From positions 10,577,144 to 10,641,143 of the forward strand of contig NC_133946.1 of the NCBI RefSeq assembly GCF_031877795.1: a stretch of 64,000 bases of DNA, read 5' to 3'. Below the pieces are notes generated by a model. The model was not told the origin of the DNA and did no database searches. It saw only the letters and a list, made by a program, of their open reading frames with translations. The position numbers and the translations under genes are program-made. Position 1 is the first letter of the stretch. The number at the start of each line of letters is the position of its first letter. This DNA comes from Strix aluco (taxonomy: Eukaryota > Chordata > Aves > Strigiformes > Strigidae). This document shows, piece after piece, positions 48,241 through 59,463 of this stretch.

Positions 48241-49030
48241 CGGCGGGGAGATCCTGCACGGGGACATGGATGTCCCCCGCGTGGAGTTAGGGGGGGACAG
48301 GGACACCACCCCCCCCCTGCCGGCACCGCCTCGCACGGGGACAGCTCGGCGTGGGCACCGTCCACACACCAGGACACCCCAAATCGGGCATAGCCCTGCC
48401 TGGGGACCAGCCGGTGCCGGGGTGACACCCCCGTGCCAGGACGCCCCTGATGTGGGCGCAGCCCCCGCATGGGGGGGAATTGATCCAGGGATCCTCCTAC
48501 CCCCGGGACCCCAATCCAGGGCTCCCCTCCCGCCAGGTTCCAACCTCAGCCCAGGGACCCTGATCTGGGGACCCCCCACCCCCGGGACACCCCTATCCCC
48601 AAGGACCCCCCCACCCAGGGACCCCCCCCTTCCTCTTCAGTGTTGTACATTGACCCCATGGGGGGAAGGACAGACCCAGGGGGCCCCATGGGACGCGGTT
48701 GACCTTCTTTGAAGACACCCCAGCTTTGGGGGCCGCGAGGCCAGGCAGGGACCCCCAGGCCTCATCCCTCGGTGGCAGTGGGGGGGGCCGGGGGGCCCCG
48801 GATGTATGTACATATACATATACATATATATATATACATGGGTGTGTGCAGACTGTGCCTGGAGGGGTGGGGTGACCCAGGGGGTGGAGCCTGGAAAAGG
48901 GGGTGGGGCCCAGGTGAAGGGGCGGGGCCAGCAAACATGTGGGTGGCACTGGTCGGATCCCTCCCCTTCAACCTCCCCCCCCAAATTTGGCCTTGTGCCC
49001 CATTCCCTCCCCTGAGCTTAATTTATTTAA
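48241..49030 (+). other. ANKRD13D: ANKRD13D 3' UTR
   Basis: C-rich sequence after the TAG, with a TA/CA microsatellite (48803-48841), ending in an AT-rich TTAATTTATTTAATTTATCC patch at about 49018-49040. I see no AATAAA or ATTAAA on the + strand here, so the mRNA end is unassigned; a non-canonical signal in the AT-rich patch is the best guess. Confidence 0.5.
48803..48841. repeat. TACATA/TATA microsatellite
   Basis: TGTACATATACATATACATA passing into a TA run. It is AT-rich within an otherwise GC-rich 3' UTR. Confidence 0.85.
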
Positions 49031-49479
49031 TTTATCCTTCTTGGGGAGACCCCTGCCCGGGGAGGGGGGCTTGGCTGGGGACCCACTGCTGAGCCACGGG
49101 GGGGAGCCCAGGGCAATGAGGGTCTGGTCTGGGGTGGGGTACCCTCTCCCGGGGTGGGGGTGAGGGTTGCTGGGTGCAGGGGGTCATTGGGGGGCTGGGA
49201 CCCCGGGGCAGGGCGGGGGGGGGACACGTGGCCAAGGGACCCAGAGCGGTGCCAGGGTGAGGGGCTCCAGGGAGGGGGGGGATCCTGGGGGGCTGGGGAC
49301 CCTCGGGAGGCGGGGGGGGTGCCCCTCGTGGAGGGGTCCCAGGGGCTGCAGGGTGAATTCGGGGTGGGGGGGGGTCCAGGGGCAGCACGGATGGGGGTCC
49401 CGGGTGGGAAGGGGGGGGGGGCTCTCGGGGAGGTCCCGCTCCCATTGGAGGGCGATCCAGGGGTTGCCGGTGCGGTAGT

Positions 49480-49629
49480 TCCGGGGTCGGAGCGGGGTGG
49501 GGGGGGAGAGGGTAGCGGGGGGCCGCCGCGGGCCGGGCCGTCGCCGGGGCCCGTCCCCGGGACCGTGCCCGTTCCCGTCCGGGCGGGGCAGAGGCGGCGG
49601 CGGCGCTTCCTGGTGCGGCGCGGCGGGGC
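49480..49629 (+). promoter_or_regulatory. SSH3: SSH3 CpG-island promoter
   Basis: CpG-dense block (GGCCGCCGCGGGCCGGGCC, then GGCGGCGGCGGCGC) directly before the SSH3 ATG and continuing into intron 1. The preceding 49040-49480 is G-rich low-complexity sequence in which I see no gene. Confidence 0.6.
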
Positions 49630-52600
49630 ATGGCGCTGGTCACCGTGCGGCGGGCGGCCGGTTCCGCCGGGGGCCCCGCGGTGAGTGCGGGACGGCACCG
49701 GGACCGGCACCGGGTACCCCGGCCCGGGACCCACCGCTGCTGCCGGGGGTAGGGGGTGGGAGTGGGCGGGAGGTCCCGGTTCGTCCGGCGGCGCCGGTGG
49801 GAAGCGCGGCTGTGCCGTAGGGGGGGTCCGGCGGAGGACGGGATGTCCCGGGGGGCTCCCGGTGCGGGGTTCCGGGGGGTTCCGGCGTGTGGGGGGGTAC
49901 GGGATGTCCCGGGGGGTCCCGGCGGGGGTACGGGCTGTCTCGGGGGCTCCCGGCGGAGGGTACGGGGCTCCCGGAGGGTGGAGGGGGTCCGGGCTGTCCC
50001 GGGGGCTCCTGGCGCGGGGGTACGGGGGCTCCCGCAGGGTGGGGGGGTCCGGGCTGTCCAGGGGGGGTCCCGGAGGGTGGGGGAGGTACAGTCTGTCCCG
50101 GGGGCTCCTGGCGCGGGGGTACGGGGACTCCCGGCGGCGGTCCCGGCTGCTCCCAGTGCAGGGGGGAAAAGGCGCCTCCAGTCGCTCCCGGTGGGAGGTT
50201 ACTGGGAGCCCAGTTGCCCCCAGCACACGTTGGGGTCGGCTCTGCTCCCGGCTGGAGTTGCTTCGTAGTTGGGGTGAGGGGGGGTGGGGGGGGTGGCGAT
50301 TGTTCCCAGTCTCTCCAGTTGCTCCCACTGTCGCCAGTGCTCCCAGTGCCCGTCCCCACCCCCTCCAGTAACCACTGGGCCTTATCTGGGTGCACAGCCC
50401 AGGGCCCCTGCTGTGAGCACTTCCCCCTGGGCAGCACCCAGCTTGGGGGGGGGGCACAAGACACAGGACCCCCCGCTGACATCCCAGGGCCGATCCTCAG
50501 GGATCTACCTCCCCAGTGAGACCCCTCCCAGGGCCCCCCCTCTCCCCATGACACTGGGGGGGGGGGGGGGGGGGTGTCAGTTTAGCAGAGTGGCTTTGAC
50601 TAGCAGTGCCCAGGCAGGACATGCCAGGGGGGGTTTGCTGGGTCCCCCCAGGCATGTTCTGTGCCCTGGGGTTATGGTCCCCCCGTGGGCATTGCCCCCC
50701 CCCCTCGCCCCAACTCTGTGCTTTGCAGGAGGAAAATGTGCCCAGGCGAAGGCAGCTGCAGCGGCGGTGAGAAGGGGCTCCAAAGCCACGGAATAGTGGG
50801 GGGGGGGGGTGGGGTGGGGTGTCACTGGGGTGGGGAGGGGACACAGCTACCCCCTGAGGAGCATTTCCCACCACCCTGGTGTCCCAGTCCCCCAGCTCTC
50901 CCCCTCCATCCTCGGGGGAGAACTCTGGGGGTACCCCAGCTGCCAAGGCTGGGTCCTGCTGTGGGCTGGGCCCCCCACATCCCACTCAGGACCCTCCTGC
51001 CTCCCCCCCTGCCAGGCAGAGCTTCGTCATGGTCAAGGGGGCCGCCCTGCTGCTGCCTGCGGAGGAGCCTCTGGAGGCCGAGCCCCCCCCGGCTGCCCCC
51101 CCCGGCCAGGCCCCGGGGCAGCAGGAGCAGCACCTGCAGCTCATGATGCAGCTGCTGCGTCCCCAAGATGCCATCCGGCTGGTAGGACACGGCCACCCCC
51201 GGGGACGGGGACAGGGATGTGGGGGGAAGGGGATGGGACAGGGTGGGGATGGGGACAGGGGTGGGGAAAGAGTGGGGATGGGATGGGATGGGATGGGATG
51301 GGATGGGATGGGATGGGATGGGATGGGATGGGATGGGATGGGATGGGATGGGATGAGGTTGGGGACAGGATGAGGGTGGGAGGGGGCAGGGGACAGGATG
51401 AGGATAGGGATAGGATGGGATGAGGACAGGATGAGGATGGTACAGGACAGCTGGATGAGGATGGGGATGTGATAGGATGGGATGGGGTCAGGATGGGGAT
51501 GAAATGGGGTGGGGACAGGATGGGGATGGGTTACAGCCCAGCTGTATGGAACGGGATGTGTGCAGGGGGCACCCCTCATGCTCCCCCCAACCCCAGGCAG
51601 TGCGGCTGGAGTCGGCGCGGCCGCGGCGGGTGCGGTACCTACTGGTGGTGCGGCCCGAGGAGGCAGGAGCCGAAGGAGAGACAGCGCTGCTGGGCGTGGA
51701 CTTCACTCACGAGGGGTGAGCGGGGCGTGGGGGGGGTGTGGGGGGGCGGCCGCACCCCCTGACCTCTGCCCGCCCCAGGGCCACCTGCTGCACCCTGGGC
51801 ATGGTGCTGCCCCTCTGGAGCGACACCCAGGTCTTCCTCGACGGTGATGGGTAAGTATGGGCGGAGATTCTGGGAAGGGGAGGGGCTTATAAGGGTGGGG
51901 CTCATGAGATTGGGTGGGGCCTGTGGTGAGGGGCGGGGCTGGGGTGACCACTCTGACCCCCACGTCTCCCCATGGTGCCCAGGGGGTTCAGCGTGACATC
52001 GGGGGGACAGACCCGCATCTTCAAGCCCATCTCTGTCCAGACCATGTGGTGAGCGAGCCCTGGGTGTGGCTGTGGGTGAAGGGGACATGGGCACCACCGC
52101 TGGCACCATCATGGCCATGGGGGACATGGGCATCATCATAGCCATGGGGAATGTGGGCACCATCATGGTGATGGGGGATGTGGGCACTACCATGGAGGAT
52201 GTCGGTGCCACCATTGGCACAGAAGACATGGGCACCATCATGGCCATGGGTGAAGTGGACACCACTGTGGGCACAGGGGATGTGGGCATTGCCATGACCA
52301 TGAGGGATGTGGGCACCACCAGGGTTATGGGTGATGTGGGCACCATCATGGCCATGGGGGACTTGGGCACTACTGTGGGCACAGAAGATGTGGGCACTGC
52401 CATGGACATGGAGGATGTTGGTGCCACCATGGGCACAGGGGACATGGGCACCATCATGGCTATGGGGGATGTGAGCACTACCACGGTTATAGGGGACGTG
52501 GGCACCACCCTGGGTACGTGGGCACCACTGTGGGCATGGGGTACATGGGTGTCACCATGGGCACGGAGGATGTGGGCAGCACCATGGGCACAGCCAGGAC

Positions 52601-55600
52601 ACGGACACACAGTCACTGGGCACGGTGGTGGGAACGGGGGGGCATTGGGGGGGAGTTTGGGCACAGCCATGGGCCACCCAACTTTGCCAACGGGAGACGG
52701 GAGGTGCCACCCACATGCTGGGGGGCCACCGGTGCCGCCCCGGTGGGGTGCCCCGGCCGTGGTGGCGGGGAGGAGATGCGGGCACGTGCCGGGGCGGTGG
52801 TGGCAGGTGGTGTGCGGCAGGGCCGTGCTGCAGGAGCTGCACCGCGCCTGCGAGGAGGCGTCCCGCGGCGGGCACATCCCCGGGGGGCCAGCGCTGGCCT
52901 GGGCCCGCGGCTACGCGGCGGCGTTGGCCTCGGAGCAGAGCTGCCTCAACGAGTGGTTGGCCATGGCCGACCTCGAGTCCGTCCGTCCCGCTTCACCCAC
53001 GCCCCTCCGGTATGGCCCGCCCCCTCCCAGCCTGCTGGCCAATCAGGCGCTGCTCCTGGGCTGGGGAGCGTCAGGGCGGGGTGGAGGGGGCGGGGTTTGT
53101 GGGAAAGGGGTGAGGCGATTGGGTGGGGCTGTGCTGGGAGGGCGGGGCTTGTGCTGAGGGGCGGGGTTAATGGAGGGGCGGGGTGGTGTGGGTGAGGGGT
53201 GGGGCTGAAAGGAAGTGGGTGGGGCATGGGGGACTGGGCGGAGCTTCCAGTCCGGGCAGGGCTGTGGGGAGGTGAGGGAGCGGAGCAGGCGGGGTCTGGG
53301 CAGGGTGGGGCCCACCCGTGACAGCGTGACACGGGTGCCAGGCCGGCGGCGCCGGAGCTGTCGGAGCAGGCGGTGCGGGCGCTGCTGCGGGACGTGATGG
53401 CCAGCGCTGACCTGGAGAGCGTCACCTCCAAGGAGGTGGGTGGCAGCAGGCAGGGGCTCCTGGCAGGCCCAGGGCCTGGCTCGCGGGCAGGGGCAGGCAG
53501 GAGCAGGCAGGGCACAGGGTCATCCCTCACCCAGGTGCGGGAGGAGCTGGAGCGGCGCACGGGGCACAGCCTGGCCCGGCACAAGGACTTCATCGACAAC
53601 GAGATGCTGCTGGTGCTGGCGCAGATGGACCGGCCCTCCCGCGTCTTCCCGCACCTCTACCTGGTGGGCAGCGGGGAGGGCAGGGTGGGCAGGGCAGGCA
53701 GGGCTGTCCCCACCCCTCACCGCTGCCACCACACAGGGCTCTGAGTGGAATGCGGCCAACCTGGAGGAGCTGCAGCAGAACCGGTGAGTGTGGGGCAGCA
53801 TGGGGTCATCTGGGGGGTCACAGTGGGGTGGCATGGGGTCATCTGCGGAGGCATGGGGTTATCTGGGGGGGTCATGGTGGGGTGAGCATGGAGCCATCAT
53901 GAGGTGTCACCATGGGGTCATCTGGAGGGGTCATGGGGTGGCATGGGGCCATTATGGGTGGGCATGGTGGGGTGGGCATGTGGTCATCAGGGGGTCATGG
54001 TAGAGTGAGCATGGGGTCATCCTGGGGTGTCACCACGGGGTGGCATGGGGTCATCTGAGGGGCCATGGTGGGTTGGGCATGGGGCTATTATGGGGGGTCA
54101 CAGTGGGATGGGCAAGAACCCATTGTGGGGTGTCACCATGGGGTCATCTGGGGGGTCATGGTGGGGTGGCATGGGGCCGTCATGGGTTGCCACAATGGGG
54201 TGGCACAGGGCTATCTGGGGTGTCATGGTGGGATGACACAGGGTCATTTGGGGTGTCCTAGTGGGGTGGGCACAGGGTCATCATGGAGTGTCATGGAGAC
54301 GCAGGTATGACATCATCATGAGATGGCCCGGTGGGGTGGGTATGGGGACACTCGGCAGGGTGGGTGCAGCAGGGCTGTGGCATGGGGGATGCTGTGGGGC
54401 ACCCCCCCAGAGCACAGGCAGAGCCCCAACCCTGCGCACTGGCGATGTCCTCCCTGCCCACGGCACCACAGGGTCACCCACATCCTGAACGTGGCACGGG
54501 AGATCGACAATTTCTTCCCGGCACTGTTCACCTACATGAACGTGCGGGTGTACGACGAGGAGACGGCCCAGCTCCTGCCCCACTGGAACGACACCTTCCT
54601 CTTCCTCTCCCAAGTCCGGTCAGTGGGGCCAGGGCAGCCCCAGGGCACAGGGGCACGGGGCGGTTGGGGGGGGGGGGCATTGGGGGTACAGGGTGTGGGG
54701 GGCATGGAGGGGCTGGAACCAGCGGCAGGCTGGGGGGGGGGGGACACGGGTGGGGGGTGTGTGGGGAGGTGTCTTGATGACTGAGGTGCTGGGGGATACT
54801 GGGAGCACTGGGAGCTCTGGGGCATTGAGTGTCTGTGGACAATGGGGGACATGGGGAGCCCTGGGGCATGGGGAGCCTTGGGAACACAAGGAAGCTTGGG
54901 ACACAGGGTCCTTGGGGACACGGGGAGCCCAGGGGATACAAGGAGACCTGGGACATGGGGTCTTTGGGGACACTGGGAGCACTGGGGGCTCTGGGGCATT
55001 GAGTGTCTGTGGACACTGGGGGGCTGGGGGGCCCTGGGGCATGGGGAGGTCCTTGGGGACACAGCCATGAGGCACAGGGTCCTTGGGGACATAGGGAGCC
55101 CTGAAGACACAAGACTTGGGACACGGGGTTCTTGGGGACACGGGGAGCACTGGGGATGCAGGGTCCCTGGGGACACAGCGAGCCATGAGGCATGGTGTCC
55201 TTGGGGACATGGGGAGCCCTGGGGGCACTGGGAGCACTGGGAGCTCTGGGGCATTGAGTCATTGTGGACACTGGGGGGCCAGGGATGAGGGTCCCTGGGG
55301 ACATGAGGAGTCCTGAGGACACAAGGAGACCTGGGACATGGGGTCCTTAGGGACACAGGGAGCCATGGGGACACGGGGAGCCCTGGGAACATGGGGAGTT
55401 CTGGGACATGGGGTCCTTGGGGACATGGGGAGCCCTGGGGACACAAGGAGACTTGGGACATGGGGTCCTTGGGGACACAGCGAGCCATGAGGCATGGGGT
55501 CCTTGGAGACACGGGGAGCCCTGGGGACACTGCTGCCCTGAGGGTAGGAGGGGCCTTGGGAAATGGGGTCTCCAGGGACAGCGGGGTGGCTGGGGCCACC

Positions 55601-56614
55601 TGGGGAGCTCGGTGGCAACGCCCAGGGTGGGGGGTGTGTTTTGCCGCAGGGCTGGCGGGGGCCGGGCGCTGGTGCACTGCCGCATGGGGCTGAGCCGCTC
55701 GGCGGCCACGGTGCTGGCCTACACCATGAAGGAGTTCGGGTGGCCCCTGGAGCGGGCGCTGCGGCACGTCCGGCACTGCCGCCCCGGCGTCCTGCCCAAC
55801 CCCGGCTTCATGCGCCAGCTGGACTTCTACCAGGGCATCCTGCAGGCCAGGTGGGCGGGGTTTGGCGTGGCCACGCCCCCTTCGGTTGGGAGAGGGAGGG
55901 GCCTGTTGTGACCACACCCCCTCCGGCCAGGCGGGGGAATGGGTGAGGCCTGTGTGGCCACGCCCCCTCCCGGTGGGGGGCTCCTATGGCCACGCCCCGG
56001 GGTGGGGGTGGAGCCTGATGCGGAGGGGGCGTGGCTACGCGCGTGGGGCGGGGCCATCTGCTGACAGACAGGTTGTGGCAGCCGGCACAGCAGCCTGTGG
56101 GAGCCCAAGGCGGCGGCAGCGGCGGGGGAACAGGCGGCCCAGCCCGAGGAGGGCCCAGAAGTCACCGCGGGGGGCGAGGGGGGCCTGTCCCCGGCCCCAG
56201 CCCCGCAGTCCCCCGAGGAGACGGGCGGGCCGGGGCTTTTGGGGGCCTCCCGGCGCCCCCGCATCTCCCTCTGCGCCGTCATGCGGAGCATCAGCCTGCT
56301 GGAGTGCCCTGAGCCCCCCGAGCTGCCGGCGGAGCCCCTCGGCGGGGAGGTGAGCGTGGGGCAGAGCTGAGGGGGTGTCATGGCGGTGGCTGAGCCCCCT
56401 CCACTGTGTGTGTGTCCCCCCCCCGCAGGTGTTTGCGGCCGCGGAGGAGCCGGGGGGTTCCCCCCCGAGGACACGCCCCTCCTCCCGGCCCCGGCGTGTG
56501 CTGCGCCAGGCCAGCCTGGATGGAGGCCCCGCCCCCGCCTGGGACCACGCCCCCACGGCCGGCCACACCCCCCACGCCGCCGGTGGTGACTCTGCCCCGG
56601 CCCCTGCCCCCTAA
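49630..56614 (+). CDS. SSH3: Slingshot protein phosphatase 3, complete
   Basis: Dual-specificity-type phosphatase of the slingshot family, which reactivates ADF/cofilin by removing the inhibitory N-terminal phosphoserine and so promotes actin turnover. Exons: 49630-49680, 50729-50766, 51016-51181, 51597-51715, 51779-51850, 51983-52048, 52821-53009, 53342-53435, 53535-53663, 53737-53783, 54472-54618, 55650-55850, 56082-56349 and 56429-56614, giving 590 residues against about 659 in human. The difference is mostly a shorter C-terminal tail. It begins MALVTVRR as in human SSH3, carries the slingshot N-domain (VLPLWSDTQVFLDGDGGFSV), a DEK_C module, the phosphatase domain, and ends with MRSISLLE and RRVLRQASL blocks. 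SSH1/2 have much longer tails, so SSH3 fits best. Confidence 0.96.
50556..50574 (+). repeat. Poly-G run of 19
   Basis: Uninterrupted run of 19 G in SSH3 intron 1 (ACACT then G run then TGTCAG). Length in the assembly may be uncertain, because such runs are error-prone in sequencing. Confidence 0.9.
51275..51355 (+). repeat. GGGAT pentanucleotide microsatellite in SSH3 intron 3
   Basis: About 16 perfect GGGAT units, followed to about 51530 by degenerate GGGATGAGGA-type copies. The exact pentamer array lies about 240 bases upstream of exon 51597-51715. Confidence 0.95.
52085..52600 (+). repeat. ATGGGGGATGTGGGCACC minisatellite in SSH3 intron 6
   Basis: Around 17 degenerate copies of a roughly 30-base unit (GTGGGCACCATCATGGCCAT / GGGGGAC). 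Because the unit length is close to a multiple of three, one frame stays open and reads as a Met-Gly-Asp-Val-Gly-Thr repeat, in phase with downstream exon 52821-53009. Splice sites either side mark it as intronic. Confidence 0.9.
53790..54310 (+). repeat. GGGGTCATCTGGGG minisatellite in SSH3 intron 10
   Basis: About 15 degenerate copies of a 30-36 base unit (GGTGGCATGGGGTCATCTGG / GGGGTCATGGTGGGG). It occupies nearly the whole intron before exon 54472-54618. Confidence 0.9.
54785..55545 (+). repeat. Large minisatellite in SSH3 intron 11
   Basis: About 760 bases of degenerate units such as GGGGTCCTTGGGGACACGGG, GAGCCCTGGGGACACAAGGA and GACCTGGGACAT, with three interspersed ACTGGGAGCACTGGGAG blocks (near 54795, 54975 and 55225). 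Long frames on both strands cross it without biological support. Confidence 0.92.
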
Positions 56615-56805
56615 CCCGGGGGCGGGCCATGGGGAAGGGGCGTGGCCTAGGCCTGCTGGAGGCGTGGCCAGAGAGCCAGCACACCCCCTCGCCCCACACA
56701 CAGCTTGCACTTGGGGGGCGGAGACGGCCCAGCCTCACCCCCCCACACACCACTGCCACCCCTCGCTGCGCCAGCACTGAGAATAAAGAGTGGAAATGGC
56801 TGCCC
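56615..56805 (+). other. SSH3: SSH3 3' UTR with AATAAA
   Basis: Short 3' UTR after the TAA. The poly(A) signal AATAAA is at 56782-56787 in GAGAATAAAGAGTGG. Confidence 0.85.
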
Positions 56806-57039
56806 CTGGCGTGGGTCCTGCCCGGGGGTGGCTTTGTGGGTGGCAGGGACAAGCGTGGGGCCTCCTACGAGGCCTTGCTCAGCTGTGGGGGCATCAACTG
56901 GTGCTTTGGTAGCCATCGGTAGGGGCCAGAGTGAACAAGTGAGCTGTAGGGCGTCTCCCAGGGTGTGTGGGAGGGGATGGGTGTCACACCCCCTGCCGCG
57001 GGACACGAGGACCCGGTCTGACAGCACGAGGCTCAGGCA
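56806..57039. other. Short intergenic gap after SSH3
   Basis: GC-rich unique sequence between the SSH3 poly(A) signal and the CpG-rich promoter block at 57.04 kb. I see no gene or repeat in it. Confidence 0.5.
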
Positions 57040-57430
57040 CCATCTTGTGCGGCGGGTGAGCGGTAGTGCGCATGCGCCTTGGGGCGGGACGGGAACTACA
57101 GTCCCCGGTCAGCCTTGGGCCGCGGGGATGTGCGCATGCGCCTTGGGGCGAGGGATGGGACTACAACACCCAGCATCCCTTGCGGGGTGGGGGGGCCCGC
57201 TTTGCGCATGGCACGCGGCTCCTTCCTGGTTGCTATGGGAGACGGGCGCAGGCCTACCTCAGCCCCAGCGGCCTAGGCCGCGCCGCGCCGCGGGACCGGG
57301 ACCGGGGCAGGCCCCGGGGACCGGCAGCGGAGGAGTGAAGCGGGGCAGGGAGGCGGCAGTCCGCTGTGAACGAAGCGGCGGGGCAGGCCGGGCGCTGGGA
57401 GGGAGTGGCAGGGAGTGATCCCCCGCCATG
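57040..57430 (+). promoter_or_regulatory. CpG-island promoter with duplicated NRF1 + ACTACA modules
   Basis: Two TGCGCATGCGCC NRF1-type sites (57067-57078 and 57131-57142) are 64 bases apart. Each is followed by CTTGGGGCG and then an ACTACA element; the second reads ACTACAACACCCAGCATCC (57160-57178), a good ZNF143/Staf-type site. CpG density stays high to about 57420. Such modules mark constitutive vertebrate promoters. The transcribed gene is not identified; the downstream side is favoured because SSH3 ends 250 bases upstream on the + strand. Confidence 0.65.
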
Positions 57431-57619
57431 GTGATCCCCCGGATCATACAGAGCGGCAGCGGGGGGCAGGGGCAGGCCCCGGCAGCAGCAGCGGGAGCCA
57501 GGCCTACCACCCGCGGTGGATGAGGGCACCCGCCAGAACTACTGCTGTGGCCCCTGCAGCGTCCTCAGCATCACCACCTCCCTCACCAAGCCCTCTGAGT
57601 GCATGACCTTGGCCTACAG
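57428..57619 (+). other. Candidate first exon of an unidentified transcript
   Basis: Downstream of the CpG promoter. An ATG at 57428 opens only a 31-codon frame. Another frame, open from 57434, encodes a segment with NYCCGPCSVLSI and TKPSECMTLAYR and stops exactly at a good donor (CCTACAG|GTGAGG, GT at 57620). The cysteine-rich segment superficially recalls the YCCGP motif of transglutaminases, but the rest does not follow. I do not recognise the product. It could be a lineage-specific gene, a decayed gene or a non-coding first exon. Confidence 0.3.
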
Positions 57620-57769
57620 GTGAGGGCAGGCCCCACACCCGGCTGTCCTGACCCCCGGGGGGGCACAGCCAACCCTGGGCTGGGAGAGCAAAGCCATGAA
57701 TCAGGGATCCTCTTGAGGCTGGAAGAGCTGAGGTGGAGCCCCACATGGCGCTAGGTCGCACATTGTTAA

Positions 57770-58200
57770 AGGATTTCACCAGACTGTGGGTATCTCTAGG
57801 TTTGCTTTATTAACAACTCAGAGTTGGGCCATCATAATTCACTTTTGAACTATTGAGAAACGACTCAAAATGTTCTATTTAACATATATTTAATCTATGT
57901 CTAGCTTTTCATTACCTAGCCTTTCTAAATTGCTTACCTCAAGTTAATCACTTATTTCTTATCTTTTGTTATGTCTAAAACTTAATATGTAAGATTAATT
58001 TTAGTAATTCAGCTTGAGTGGGTTTTAAGCCAGCCCTGATGAGGGCTGTACAGGGGACAAATGAGCCCTGAACTGTTGGTATTGTTCCTAGAGCACCTGT
58101 ACTCTATTAATTAAACCTATAAAACAATATTTATTAATTATTCCTTCTATTAATAATATCCTAAGAGAAAAGAGTTTTCTAAAAGCTTGTTCCTTTTACA
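57770..58200. mobile_element. AT-rich insertion, probable transposable-element remnant
   Basis: An abrupt drop to AT-rich sequence (TTTATTAACAACTCAGAG, TATTAATTAAACC) within GC-rich flanks. The reverse strand carries AATAAAGC, as an LTR polyadenylation region would. The resemblance to avian LTRs is impressionistic; no terminal repeats or coding remnants were found. GC-rich unique-looking sequence lies between it and the next AT-rich block. Confidence 0.35.
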
Positions 58201-58929
58201 ACATCACCTCTGCCTGTGTTGAGGAAAGGCGTCCTGACTGGAGCCTGCTCTGAGGCTGTTGCTCCGGCCAGGAGCCATCCCAGAGTCTTCCTCCTCCCCT
58301 GACCAGGGCACCCCCCCGGTTGGGACTTTGCACCTAGAGAGCTGCTGGAGTGTGGCCAGAGCTCTCGGTGGTTTGTGGCCCAGCAGGAAAGACCTGACTT
58401 GCACTGCTGGGCTCTGCCGGCAGCCCGACCTTTGCTCGGCTCCATCAGTCACGTCTCACAGCTGCCCCTGTGGATGGGGCAGTGCAAGGCGCTCGCAGCA
58501 GAGGAGCTGGGCACAGCAGCAACCTGGGCTCTGTAGCGGGGGAAATGCCATCAGTCTCTTCAGACCCCCCCTTCCCACGGGGGCACATGGGACAGAAGGG
58601 AGATACAGGCCATGGGACGGAGGGGGGGCGGGACAGCGCTGCCGTGGGCTGTGCAGAGCCTCCTGCCTGTGATTTTGGAGATAAAACAGACCCTGTTTCT
58701 TCTTGAAGCCTTTCCCATGGCTTGGGGTCTTCTTGATCACCACCCACATGCCTTTGGGTGCTCTTTGCGGGGGATTTTACCACCTCCCTCCCCCAACCCT
58801 CTGCCACCACAAGGAGCCTGGAAACCTCCCTCATTCCTCCCACCCCAAACCTGGGTCCTGCCCCCAGGTTTTGTGACAGTCACTGTCAGACAGGCCAGAA
58901 GGGCATCATCAGTGCATGGCTCAATTGCA

Positions 58930-59460
58930 GGCTTGGGATATAACCGATTCATTTTATTGATTAAACAACATAGCTAATAAAGTAATCAATAACCTAAATA
59001 ATTAACAGACACATCCTATTATTCATTCATGATTAAATGATTCTGCACGCAGCAAAGCTACTAATTACAGCTCTTAAATCTTATGAATCCCACAGGACTG
59101 CTGTTGAACGACACCTCTATCGTTCGTCCCAACGCCTGGGGTGGGGGAAGGTCCCGTCGGAGTCCTGACAGCCTGGGGGGGGCTGTGCCTGCCAGGTCTG
59201 GCTCTGCAGGTCGACAGCACAATCCGCAGTCATCTGCACCCCTAATATCAGAAGATCCCCACCCTGTGCTGACCTTTACTTGATTTTGTACCTTATTCTC
59301 AATTTTTTCCATTTCTGGGCCCTTTTTGCTACCCTTTCACCTTCCTTTCTCCACCCAAACAGCCTGCTCCGAATTACTTTTTCTCCACAAGTCCTAGTTT
59401 TGTTTCATCCATACCCTGAATTTGATGTTTTTGCTATTACTACCTAGGTAACCTCAGCTT
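58930..59460. mobile_element. Second AT-rich insertion, probable LTR-like remnant
   Basis: AT-rich sequence beginning ATTTTATTGATTAAAC with several TAATTAAC/AATAACC motifs, then a GC-rich patch (TCGTTCGTCCCAACGCC) and a T-rich tail to about 59460. The composition jump and the antisense poly(A)-like TTTATT suggest an LTR element in minus orientation. The family is not assigned, and a relation to the 57770-58200 block is possible. Confidence 0.35.
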
Positions 59461-59463
59461 TAG

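Larger units (their letters stand above)
53342..55850 (+). other. SSH3: SSH3 DEK_C and dual-specificity phosphatase exons
   Basis: DEK_C: ELSEQAVRALLRDVMASADL and LESVTSKEVREELERRTG. Phosphatase: FPHLYLGSEWNAANLEEL, VTHILNVAREIDNFF, and the signature loop VHCRMGLSRSA with catalytic Cys codon 55678-55680 and Arg codon 55696-55698. The HCxxGxxR loop is intact, so the enzyme should be active. The loop exon follows a 1 kb intron filled with a minisatellite. Confidence 0.94.

Noticed and set aside
49027-50554. Minus-strand 476- and 304-codon proline-rich frames over the SSH3 promoter and intron 1
   Set aside because: GC-rich antisense shadow with no splice structure or domain.
51275-51355. GGGAT pentamers considered as interstitial telomeric repeat
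   Set aside because: The vertebrate telomere unit is TTAGGG; the unit here is a five-base GGGAT microsatellite.
54528-55917. Minus-strand 461-codon frame over SSH3 introns 11-12
   Set aside because: Antisense reading of the 54785-55545 minisatellite, repetitive and stop-poor; the real gene is SSH3 on the + strand.
57434-57619. Transglutaminase assignment based on the YCCGP motif
   Set aside because: Only about a dozen residues resemble the family; the flanking residues diverge and no catalytic-core exon is present.
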